DNA of 64,000 bases from Isoperla grammatica (taxonomy: Eukaryota > Arthropoda > Insecta > Plecoptera > Perlodidae), in NCBI GenBank assembly GCA_945910005.1, contig OX246745.1, forward strand, positions 38,719,215-38,783,214, in the 5' to 3' direction. The notes beneath the pieces were generated by a model. That model was not told the origin of the DNA, ran no database searches, and worked only from the letters and a program-made list of their open reading frames with translations. This document shows positions 41,311-52,139 of this stretch, piece by piece. A program made the position numbers and the translations under genes. Every line of letters begins with the position of its first letter. Within the stretch, counting starts at the first letter, position 1.

Positions 41311-42396
41311 TGTGACAATACATACCCCACAGTAGACACATATTTTAATTAATTTGATTAATCATATTTATGTATTAATTATCCTTATTACTTAAGTAAT
41401 ATTAACTCATAATTGTTCATATTATCGGCAATAATGATAATTAAAATAATATCAGCAATATTCAATCTAACAATGACTTCAATTGGACAGTTCAAAGCAA
41501 TCAATGTTTTTCTATACAACTATACATCCATTCTACCACTTTCGATCTTTGAAGCCATCTGACACCCTTCAAATAACCTTGGAAGACACTTCTACGCAGC
41601 TCTGACAACCAAGACACAGTTACCACAGCCTTCACACCCCTCTGCAGTCGAAATGGTCGCATCCACTCGGCCAATTCCTGGAAATACTACGCCAGATTCC
41701 AAAACAAACCCCACCTCACCTGCAAGACAGGCCACCGAGAATGTTCGAGAGACGGTAGGGGGAACAGCATCGAACATCGCGCGACACAGTCGTTCGACAG
41801 ATTTAGAGAGAAGTCAGTCGTTCTTGTCAAGGCGTCTCGAGTTTCCCGGCTGGAACAGCAGCCCAGCAACAACGTCTCGAACATCGTCATCGCAGAAGAC
41901 CACGATATACATCGATAACATTACGTACATCATAAATTAACAATATACTTACTGCTGATGCGAGTGACGGTGTGACCATTACGTAAGTACAGGCCTGTAC
42001 GGTCGGCGATTGAGATAACATCATCAAATTCGTTTTTATTAGAAAACAAACGCAAAAGAACAATATGAACATAAACATCATAAACAATTACGAACTGAAT
42101 AAAGAACAAAGAATAGGCCTAGTAATCTCGTTTTAATTTTTGATTGCCGATGATTCATATTTTGTATTTATATTTTAATTTTATACTTGTGTGTTTTCAA
42201 TAATAATACATCTTGTATTATTTTCAGCATTTTACCATTGTTGTAATTTGACCTTGATTCCTACCATTCTCACTCACTTTATTAATTAAATTCAAACAGT
42301 AATTTATTAATTAATCATTTATTTTAATAATGTTTTTGAAGACTCTTGTGCCTACCATCAATTTGAGCTAGTGAGAGAGGGCAGTGTTATATTTCA
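41311..42396. mobile_element. Solo LTR
   Basis: A 1,086-bp insertion starts TGTGACAATACATACCCCAC and ends GTTATATTTCA, so it has TG...CA ends. It is flanked by a 4-base GTAT direct repeat (41307-41310 and 42397-42400). The empty site is seen in the LINE-split end of unit 3 (GAGTATTTATCATT near 55922). No protein domain is found inside. The length and a 4-bp duplication suit a Gypsy- or BEL-type LTR left by recombination. Strand unknown. Confidence 0.72.
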
Positions 42397-44355
42397 GTAT
42401 TTATCATTATAATTTCTGGGGGGGTCAAGCACTTTGATCCCCCTCTCTCCACGCTCCTGCAGTTTTAACTATCATCTAAGAGTGCACCGACACTGAAAGC
42501 CTATTCCAATAATTTCCAGCATTATCTAAGCCTACATAGGATAATTCCTACTTGATGTGCGGACGGAAGGTTTATGGCTCGATTCCCCGTTTGATCAGCG
42601 TTTTCACACCTTTGCTTATGACATGATTAACAACTTTCTATACATGAAAACGATCAATTTAGAACCGCGTCATTGTAAAGAAATGGGTAACCAATTGTAT
42701 TTCATTGGCTATTTCAGTGGTTCCCAACCGGGGTGCCGGAAACGTCTGCTAGGGGTGCTGCGGAATTTTCTTTGAAATTGTAAAACAAAATTTAGTGTTT
42801 TTGCATATTTTGAAAATAAAAATTACTAACATTTACATAAAAAAAATACGGATTATTGAAGTTAGATGCACATAGTATCACCAACAATAACGTACGCACT
42901 CAGACCTTTCTCACTTTGTATCTAGAATATCGATAGCTATCAGAGAATGGCTACAATTACGTGGTAAATTTGATGACTTTCACGGCTAACATTCAAAAGT
43001 TGACAACGAACTTGGTCGACAACTTAAAAAGCTTTTATAGTGATTTTTCAAAATCATTTTAAAGATAAAGCCTGCCGTGTATCTACATTAATCAATAATC
43101 TATACACCGTAAGTTAATTAGTTTATCAAATAGAGCCTAAGAGCACGGTTAAATGAAATTATGCGGAAATCTATTCAAAAATCTACTTGAAGGTTTTAAC
43201 TTATGTTAACAAAACTTCTTAACGGATTTAGAAATATTTCGTGTAGTTTTCAAAATAATATCGGGAAATAATGTAAACAAATTGTACTGTTGTAACTTAA
43301 ACCGCCAGGTTGTAAAAAAAATTATATGTTCATTATAGAGATATTTTTTTAAAAGAGTAATAATATATGCAAATATCTTGTTTGATTTATTGAAAAAAAA
43401 TCGCACATTTGCCAACGTGGAGCGTTTTCCTAGTAATGAATAGTATAACAACTAGATCGAGATAAGTGTTGCGTGTTACGCGCGAGAACCCACCCGGACA
43501 ATAGGACTTGTACCAAGTAAGTCACCAATATATTCGAATATTGTGTAGTAATTTATTGGCACTAAAATCATAAATGATTAATTGAATTCGGAGTAGTTTT
43601 ATGTATTCTGGAAACAGAAGAACAAGTACTTTTTTTAAGACTGAATGAGCCTCTCGGGAATGCCCATTTGTCCACCCTGAGTTTCAAGCTACCACATCTC
43701 GTATTTAACTGTAGACACATATAAAACCAATCAAATAATTGTAGCCATCTTATTTAACTTTCATGTAAAAAATCATATGAACATCTTCTGTCATTTTAAA
43801 GTATAATTTATGAATATCTCACTACAATGTACCAGGCTGCAGGCATACACATCTAGTGGGGTTAACGTAAAATGGTGTAAATGGGGTAAAATGGTGATGG
43901 TTGATCAACCAACCTCGGCGTCAGGGCTGCGATCTCTTATCCGTTGCGCCTCCCAATTTTACGAAGGTCCTTGGTCAAAGATCAAGCGTTAGGTCAAACT
44001 TGAACTTTGCTTATTATTTCTAGTTCAGTTAAGTATCAAATGTGGACACAAAGGATTCTACGAACATTAATCAAATACCATCCTGATATTCTGTTGTTCT
44101 TCGTTAAATTTAATGCCTTCACATAAATGTAAATTTAGGTAAAAAGTCATTATGACATATTTAACATAATATTTCAATACAACTGCCTTCTTTCGTGCTA
44201 TTTAAAGTATTTTTTAGACACCTGAAGTCACCTAGCTATTAAATATAGAGAGAAATACCTTCTTTGTTGTAAAGATTGCAATTGGGGTAAATGGAAGATC
44301 ATATTCCTATGTATAAATGAAAGCACACAATGTTTTTGAGGCAGAAAAATTGATT

Positions 44356-44361
44356 TTTATT
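44356..44361 (-). terminator. Polyadenylation signal, serine-rich gene copy 3
   Basis: AATAAA on the minus strand, about 146 bases after the stop, conserved in position. Confidence 0.65.
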
Positions 44362-44506
44362 TCATTCAGAACAAAGTAGAGGTAGCCAAATAATTGGTGT
44401 ACAAGATAATTATTACCCACAAGAAACGAACTTAACAAGTTATATCATAAGATTTTACAATCACTGTTGGATTCAAGTTAGAACGGCCAAGTGGTTAGTT
44501 AGCTCC

Positions 44507-45617
44507 TTACGAGCTGCTAGATGAACAGCTAGAGGATGAAGAGCTGTCAACGTCAATATGAAGATCAGCACTTGATGACGAGGATGAAGAAGATGACGAA
44601 GACGATGAGGAAGATGAGCAAGACGAAGAGCTGTCGTCTTCAACATGAATGTGTAATTCGTCACTTGATGAACAGCTCGATGATGATGAAGATGATGATG
44701 ATGAAGATGAAGAGGAAGATGAGCAAGACGAAGAGCTGTCGTCTTCAACATGAATGTATAACTCATCACTATCACTACTTGAAGAGCACGACGATGACGA
44801 CGATGACGAGGAAGATGACGAAGATGAAGAGCTGTCGTCTTCAATCCAAAGATGGACTTCGTCGTCACTCGATGAAGAGCTAGACGAGCATGACGACGAT
44901 GAAGATGACGATGATGAAGAAGAAGAAGAGCTGTCGTCTTCAACCCACAGGTGGACCTCGTCACTTGATGAAGAGCTTGACGATGATGACGACGAAGACG
45001 ACGAGCTGGAGTCGCAGCAATCTCTCTTCAAACGAGCGTCTCCCTCTTGAATGACTTCATTCGATGGGTCGACGACAACAAACGCCTCGAAATAGAGAAA
45101 ACATTCATTTTTAAAATATATACAAATATTAAGCATGTAAATGGACATATAAGATGGTTAGTTGCAATTTCTGAAGTGGTATTGTTCTTAAAGGATGTGA
45201 TCCAAAGAAATGTGAAAATGAGCCGTTCCCGCATAATCACACATTTATCTTCACAAATGCGGTTTCCCGTTTGTTTCATGATTCTTGGTTAAGTCGTTCA
45301 GTAGCTACAGCCGATTTTCTAAAGTGCCTCTCTCGGCTCTGACGTCACCAGGCCAGGCTCAGCAGGATGGCCCGCGAGGACTATAATTGGGTCGAGAGGA
45401 ACGGTCAGGACTGTGATTCCCTGTGCAACTTTTACATCGTTATTTACACACACAAGCATGCATTGTGTTTGGTGTCTGCCTGCCTGCCTGTCTGTCTGTC
45501 TGTCTGTCGGTCTGTCTGTCTGTTTGTCTGTCTGCCTGCCTGTCTCTCTATTTGCCTGACTGTCTGTCTGTCTCTCTGTTTGTCTGTCTGCTGTATCTCT
45601 GTCTGTGTGGATGTCTG

Positions 45618-45648
<31 letters not shown>

Positions 45649-46931
45649 CGTTTGTCTGTCTGTCTCTCTGTCCTCATCATCATCATTATCACCATCATCA
45701 CATTGCAAGTACACACAAAGTACTTCCTGTCCGGGGGGGTGAGTCTCGACTTTTTTTTCCACGTGGAATGACTGCTTTCCACGCTTACTTTCGACAATCG
45801 GTAGTCTCGACGTACTTTCGATTCCTATTCCGCGTTGAAGAAAATGATTTCGATTTTTTGCTACCATCTTGCTGTCGGAAGTACATTTGACAGACGAAAG
45901 TGATGTCAGAGTTTCACGTGTTTCATGGCAAACGGACGATTCAAAGAAGAGTAGGGCTTAAATATCGTATAACACAGGTATACTTAGGTAAAAACAGATC
46001 AATTAAATTAAGTTATGGATGAGTGAAGTACAATAAACTATTTAAAAGCAATAATTCTATTTTTTAGTAGGCCTGAGGCTCTAGGCCTTAAACAGCCAAA
46101 TCAGTACACAATTAAGTTAGCTAGTTGTAAGCCGCAGCCGTGTGTGATACGGTGATTGCGTCCGCGCTTTGCACCAAGGAATCTCGGGTTCGATACGCGA
46201 CACATCCGTTTTTGTTTCGCTCTTATAATCTAAAGGGTTTGCACTTGGCATACACATGAATTGAATATATCTTACTTTAAATGAAATTTCGGGTTTTTAG
46301 TCTAGTCTTTGTCTGGCATGTTTTGTAGGCCTGGCATCTTTAGCCTTTTTACGAACGTATAATTATGTAATTAAAAACTGCTTTGTTTAATAAAAAACAT
46401 GTGATGCTACTGCTAGTGTATTGTGTTGCCATTTGGACAAGTTTAATCCGTGCATCTGCAATAACGACAACTACTATTGATAATTAACATAATAATAATA
46501 AGGCGTCGAAATAATTATCTTGCAATTTTGACTACGATACATTTGTACCATCTTAAAAAATTCAAATGACTGGCTCAAAACCACGCCCCTCTTCATTACG
46601 ATGCTTCTAAATTGCTAAAAAGCTGAGACATTTTGGTCTTCGCCACTAGTGACGGAATCCTACGTGAATTTCAATAAACGCTTCCCATAGTCGGAAAACA
46701 AAACTCGAGACTATAAGAAAATTCGGAATTGCCATTCCATGCATGCATCCTCCCAGGAAATAACGATGATAACGTGGCAAAACTGAAAATACCATTAACG
46801 ATTTACTTTTTGTTTCGTACGAGGTAGACTAGATTATCTATTGTGTGTTACTCGTGTGAAGGGTGAAATCCTCCTACCTGTGAGCCAGCATAGAGCGCAG
46901 CCAGAAGGCAGAATACCAAAGTGAGCTTCAT
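44507..46931 (-). CDS. Secreted poly-serine acidic protein, copy 3 (long intron)
   Basis: Exon 1 (46931-46878) gives the same 18-residue signal peptide. Exon 2 (45085-44507) gives 192 codons, for a total of 210 aa. The intron is 1,792 bp against 334-346 bp in the other copies, because extra sequence containing a (CTGT)n microsatellite and a tRNA-like SINE has entered it. Donor GTAGGAG is unchanged. The acceptor is TTTCGAG where the other copies have TTTCTAG; AG is kept but C/T at -3 is replaced by G, which is a weaker acceptor. The protein is otherwise as in copy 2. The altered acceptor and long intron make this the copy most likely to be spliced poorly. Confidence 0.8.
45478..45672. repeat. 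(CTGT)n-rich microsatellite in the intron of copy 3
   Basis: An imperfect TGTC/TGCC/CTGT tract of about 195 bases, followed by a short CATCAT stretch. It generates long cysteine-leucine and Thr-Asp-Arg-Gln frames that are artefacts. It is specific to unit 3. Confidence 0.9.
46128..46212 (+). mobile_element. tRNA-like SINE head (degenerate)
   Basis: GCAGCCGTGTGTGATACGGTG, CGTCCGCGCTTTGCACC and GGGTTCGATACGCGACAC resemble the A box, anticodon arm and B box of a tRNA-derived SINE. No clear body or tail is delimited. It lies inside the enlarged intron of gene copy 3, on the opposite strand. I am only moderately sure. Confidence 0.4.
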
Positions 46932-46996
46932 GGTGGTCTAGTAGTTCTACTTGCTGGACACAGCTGAGACTGATGATTCTCTCCTGAACACTGAGA

Positions 46997-47006
46997 CTTT
47001 TATATA
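46997..47006 (-). promoter_or_regulatory. TATA box, serine-rich gene copy 3
   Basis: TATATAAAAG on the minus strand, 66 bases before the ATG, with an ATCAGTC initiator. The promoter block is conserved as in copies 1, 2 and 4. Confidence 0.75.
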
Positions 47007-47678
47007 CAGCAGTAGGGATGTTTGTTTAGCACTTTCCTAACCTAGTTTGCGCCATCATAAATATTTCTTTATACGGAAACGTGATATTAGTGTCGAAACA
47101 TTGTCCAATGTCAAGTAAAGTTTACAATTTCATAAAACATTCAAATCACAACTTAAATGTTTTAAGAACACGACTTCCTCCTTGGAGACTTTTGTTTGTT
47201 GTAATTGCATTTCATCCAGTTTGATGACGAAGCTTCAAGTGTTTACTTACATACATACATGGAGCGACGAAATATTTTTGTTTCACCGATTCCGTACGCG
47301 TCACTGTATGCTCGTAATGATATACGAATTAAATGTTCACGAATGTCATCATCCTCTTAGTCTATTTGAGTAAAGCTACTTGTATAAAGCAAATATCCGG
47401 CATTTATTTTTATTTACGTTACCTAACTGATAAAATTTGTTTACGATTAAGAAGTTTGTCAAGCGGGCAACGAATTTGCTCTACTAGACATGATATTATG
47501 AATTTGAATTTGGAGTTATCTCTCAACATTAAAAAAGATAGAACGATGGTTCAAAATTTGTTTGGAGAATAAAATATGTTTTATTAGTGTCAGGGCCCAG
47601 AATTACAAAAGGTCTTAGCTTCAGCTGGGCTAACTGTAGGACACCAGATTATGGCACGTTATTGGCTGATACTTTCGG

Positions 47679-47812
47679 CACTTTCGGTAGTTTGTACTTT
47701 CGGGATTCTGTTACATTCGGTAGATATGACATATGTGAAAATGAACTTTTGGTATATTGCAAATTCAACGATTTGCTCTTTCGGTGATTAAGACATTCGG
47801 TGGTTCACAATT
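47679..47812. repeat. 16-bp array, left half, split by LINEs (unit 3)
   Basis: About eight words of the 16-bp array, then a break at about 47812 where LINE sequence begins. The array resumes at about 55223. Confidence 0.8.
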
Positions 47813-48047
47813 CAGTTCAATTTCAATTTTATGATCATTATATTCCCAAATAAAACATACTTCCACCAGTACATACAAACAATAAACATTAATGAAACAT
47901 AAGAAAACGAAATATAATATATGCATACAAAAAACTGAAAACCTTACTATGGGAAGCTCGCGTAAAGAACGGAATCCTTGTAGTCGAGCTGACAATGTAA
48001 ATGAAATATGTATATATATCAGACAGTCAGTGGAAAGAAAATAATCA

Positions 48048-48397
48048 TAATAAAAGCAAAACAAAGCTAATACTAATGATCCATTATAATTGTAGTAACA
48101 AATAGGAACGATAATTAAAGAAAAATAGTTTCAAGTAGGAACGTAAGTATAGCACACAAAAAACATATTATTAGCAAAGAAAATAAATACAAATAAGTTA
48201 AGATGCAAAATAAAGCTCATAATATCATAAAACATCACAATAATATCATAATAAAACAAATATCATGATAAATGCAAAACAAACTAATACAAATGATACA
48301 TTATAATTGTAGTTACAAATAGGAACGATATTAATTAAAAATAGTTTCAATTAGGAACGTTAATATAGCACACAAAAACATATTATTAGCAAAATAA
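48048..48397 (+). repeat. Duplicated segment in the 5' region of LINE H
   Basis: A block of about 130 bases occurs twice with a 217-base offset (for example CATTATAATTGTAG at 48082 and 48299, both followed by ACAAATAGGAACGAT). Tandem 5' UTR repeats are known in several LINE families as promoter units. That role here is inference. Confidence 0.75.
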
Positions 48398-48549
48398 TTA
48401 TAGAATATTGCTTATATTATTGATGTTTTAGTTATATTATATAGTACTGTATTTTATTAGTATAATTTTCTATTGTAGTCTATTTAGTATTGCAATTAAT
48501 ACACACATAATAAAATTGTATAATTAATATTAGCAAAAATATTAGCAAT

Positions 48550-51500
48550 TTGTCAATGAATATCATTGAGGATGAAAACGATGTAGAATACGAGACACTT
48601 GAGCACATGAACACATTCGAGCTACAAGACACATTTGAGAAATTGCATGACCTAAAGATAATCCATCTTAACATTCGTAACATTAGAAAACATTTCGATG
48701 AACTAATTACACTATCACATGACACGCAAATAAATTTTGATCTAATTATACTAACAGAAATCCAATTAAAAGAAAGCGAAAACGTTTACAATATTGATGG
48801 CTATACAAGCTATCATTTTACATCTAAACTAACGAGTCATGATGGGATAACAGTAATCGTAAACAATAATATACATGACACATTGGAGATTAAAGCCCAC
48901 ACTCAAATAACACAAGCAAATGGAGCTTTAATTAAGATCACAAAGAACAATGAGACATTCACAATTCTAGCCATATATCGATCCCCATCTAGCAATGTAC
49001 AAATATTTAATGACGAGCTCGCAACACAAATTGGATCACTAAACAGCACCTACAACTTCATAATTGGTGATATTAATATTAATATATTTGAAAAACCTAA
49101 TGAAAAATCCCAAATAGTGGAAGATTATCTAAATACTCTGTATTCACATGGTTATGTTTCATACATAAACGAGCACACACGTGTCACCAGTAACACAAAA
49201 AGCTGTATAGATCACATATTTATAAAAACAAAAAATCATGAGGGATGTACAGCGAGTATATTAAAATCAGCAATCACCGACCACTACCCCATATGCTTTG
49301 GTCTTGATAAGCATTCAAATCGGGCAATCAATTATTAGCTACGTCGTCTAAATACAAACCAATAAATGTCATAATTAATGATATAACTTTAAATAACTTC
49401 CTTGAGAAAGAAACATGGAGAGATGTTCTATTGGAAACTGACTCGAACAAAGCTACAGACAAATTGATGAAATTGCTTACTAATTATATAAATGCATCTA
49501 GTAAACCAGTAAAACATAGATCGAGTGAGAGACGTCTGAAACCTTGGATCACAAACGGTCTTGTTAAGTCGATTCGCACTCGAGATAAACTAAGCAGGCA
49601 ATCTCTCAAAAACCCCGACGACACTGCGCTAAGAATAAAATACAAACATTATCGTAATCATCTAACCAAAATCATTAAATTAACTAAAAATAATTATTAC
49701 AAAGAAAAAATACAGGAAGCAAACAGAAATAATGCAAAAGTATTGAAGGTAATTAATGAAGTAACAAATAATAAATGCTTATCCAAAAATATTGACAAAA
49801 TACAAACAGATCAAGGACTTATGAAAACTACAGATAATCCCAAAATTGTCGCCGATTCTTTCGTGGACTTTTTTAGTAATATTGACAAGGAAATGGCAGA
49901 CAATATTCTACGTAGACCTTCCCGAACCCACGGTACTGACTGTACCAGTGCACTATCAGCAAAATTCAATATTTCTACACCCAGCACTTGAAAGCGAAAT
50001 ATGCAACTATTTAAGTGAACTGAAAAATAACTCATCTCCAGGTATAGACAAAATCCACTCTGTTACTTAAAAAAATATAAAACAACATATTGCCAAACCT
50101 ATAGCTCATGTAATTAATCTAAGCTTTACAACAGGAATTTACCCAAATTATTTTAAAAAGGCAATTATAACCCCGATATACAAAAAAGGTTCCAAATCGG
50201 AAATAAATAACTATCGTTCTATATCAATCTTATCCCACATATCAAAAATCCATGAAAAATGTATAAAACATAAAATCTATAATTTTTTGGAACAACACAA
50301 GATTCTCTCTCAATACCAATTTGGATTTCGAAACCAAAAAAGTACCCAAGACGCTATACACAAATTGACAACTGAAATCCTAACTGAAATAGACAACAAC
50401 AGGAAACCTCTGGCTATCTTCCTGGATTTAACCAAAGCTTTTGACACTGTCTCTCACAAACTGTTGGAAAAAACTAGATAATTATGGTATTCGAGGTAAT
50501 GCCCTTAAGCTTATAAAAAGTTACCTCACAAATAGAGAACAATTCGTCAAAATAAACAGTACATTGAGTAAACCCAGGATTATAGAGTATGGAGTTCCCC
50601 AAGGAACAGTCCTCGGTTCTCTTTTATTTATTATATTCATAAATGACCTATGCAATTTGGCGATCCAAGGAAAAAAAGTAGCATTTGCAGACGACACAGT
50701 TATTATATTCTTAATCAACTCATGGGAAAACACCTTCATTATAGCAGAAACTGAATTAAATAAAATACTAAACTATGGCTAAACTCTAACCTTCTTACAT
50801 TAAACAAAGACAAATCGCAATACATAACATTTTCTCCTGACAGAACATGTCAACCACCAACATTAAATATTAAAATACATGAGGATAATAAATGCATCAT
50901 TCCAAACACTAACTGTAACTGCCATTACCTAACAAAGGTGCAAGAAACAAAATATCTAGGTATCACAATTGACCAACATCTACGATGAAATACGCATATA
51001 AATCTATACTTACAAAAAAACTTCGATCAATCCTCCCAAAATTATATATCCTTAGAAACATCTTAGAGTATAAAACACTTAAAACCGTCTACTATGCCCT
51101 AGTTCAATCTTACATACAATACGGAATAATTAGCTGGGGGGGGGGGGGGGGGGGTACCCATGACATGCATATACATCCACTGAACATGATACAGAAACAC
51201 ATACTTAAAACAATACTAAAGAAACCATTTACATATCCAACAAAATTAATATACACGGAGACTAAAATCTATAACCCGAGAAAATTATACGTCAAAATAT
51301 TATTAAAACACACACGGGAAACATATAAGGAAAGAGCCAAAATTCTCCACTCTCATAAAACGAGAACTAATGAAACAGGAAGACTGGACGTCCCAAGAGT
51401 ACGACTACAGCTAATCCAACGACACGCACTATTTTTAGGACCTAAAATTTACAATATGCTTCCCTCACACATTCATAACTCCAAAACAGCGAGTAAATTA

Positions 51501-51584
51501 ACCACACAATTAGACAAATGGCTCCTAAAATACTCCAACGAAGAAATAAATAATATTATTAATTTGAAAATCAACAAGAAATAA
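48550..51584 (+). pseudogene. ORF2 (endonuclease-RT) of LINE H
   Basis: The APE endonuclease is intact over about 260 codons (48550-49338): LNIRNIRKHFDEL, ILTEIQL, YRSPSSN, IIGDININIF, SCIDHIFIKT and ITDHYPICF hold the expected Asn, Glu, Tyr-Arg, Asp, Asp and Asp-His residues. The frame then breaks near 49336. The linker and RT fingers follow (49431-50070), then YQFGFRNQKSTQDAI, FLDLTKAFDTVSH, YGVPQGTVLGSLLF and the catalytic FADDTVI (50287-50782), and a C-terminal region (50985-51584) with YYALVQSYIQYGIISWG. Breaks lie near 49990, 50070 (TAA), 50460 and 50780, and an 18-base G run at 51137 interrupts the C-terminal part. Inactive. Confidence 0.85.
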
Positions 51585-51821
51585 TCAGTACCGATAATTA
51601 AAATAATAAATGTACTAAATAATGTCTAAATATGATATCTCGATATTCTACATCATCATGTCTCAGACAAATGTAACATATGTTTGAAACCTAAATGTGT
51701 TATTTATAGTTTTTAGTTTTTAGCTGTTAGTTTTTAGTTTGTAGTTTTTAGATTGTAGTTTCTTTAGTTAGTTTTTAGCATTTATCTTGCTATACATCAC
51801 CAGTCAGATTTCACCATCATA

Positions 51822-51823
51822 AC

Positions 51824-51875
<52 letters not shown>

Positions 51876-52139
51876 TATTTATTATATATAACAACATACA
51901 TTGTGCCAACAAACAAGTTAACAATAACAATCTGAAATGTTGTTGACTAAGCGTAATATAAATAGCGCAGCATAATAATATGTATTCACACAATTAAAAA
52001 TAATAAAATAACATACAATACTGACGCCATCATCATCATCATCATCATAATCATGAAATCACGCAACCTCTGCGCTTGTTAAAAACAAAATCCATCTTGA
52101 AAAAATAGAATGTTAAAAAACTACCATCATCATCATCAT
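51822..52139. repeat. Three (CAT)n tracts beside LINE G
   Basis: CAT repeats at 51822-51873, 52028-52050 and 52125-52139, separated by AT-rich sequence. The last touches the 3' end of LINE G, and a matching tract touches its 5' end at 54878. The sequence between them is probably LINE H 3' UTR. Confidence 0.75.

Larger units (their letters stand above)
34790..42465. repeat. Tandem segment unit 2
   Basis: Begins with AACTATCATCTAAGAGTGCACC, as does unit 3. It is 7.68 kb long. Removing its three private insertions (38279-38424, 38527-40296, 41311-42396) leaves a core of about 4.67 kb, matching unit 3 after the same correction. The core carries one gene (36845-37823) and the 16-bp array. The 34.8-36.6 kb part has only short chance frames. 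Confidence 0.85.
47813..51876 (+). mobile_element. APE-type LINE H (Jockey/CR1 group), main part
   Basis: A plus-strand non-LTR element inserted in the 16-bp array of unit 3. It has a 5' region of about 740 bases with an internal duplication, ORF2 with endonuclease and RT (48550-51584), then a 3' UTR with TTTTTAG-rich sequence and CAT repeats. The remaining 3' UTR probably lies at 54898-55190, beyond LINE G, ending GAAAATAAAGTTCAAAGTTC, a typical short-repeat tail for this group. No ORF1 is visible. The Jockey/CR1 assignment rests on RT wording and is not resolved to clade. Confidence 0.78.

Noticed and set aside
41653..41940. Ser/Thr-rich frame of 95 codons
   Set aside because: Lies wholly inside the solo LTR, has no domain, and is not present in sister units.
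45319..45890. Frames with repeated Thr-Asp-Arg-Gln or Cys-Leu-Ser-Val
   Set aside because: Readthrough of the (CTGT)n microsatellite inside the intron of gene copy 3.
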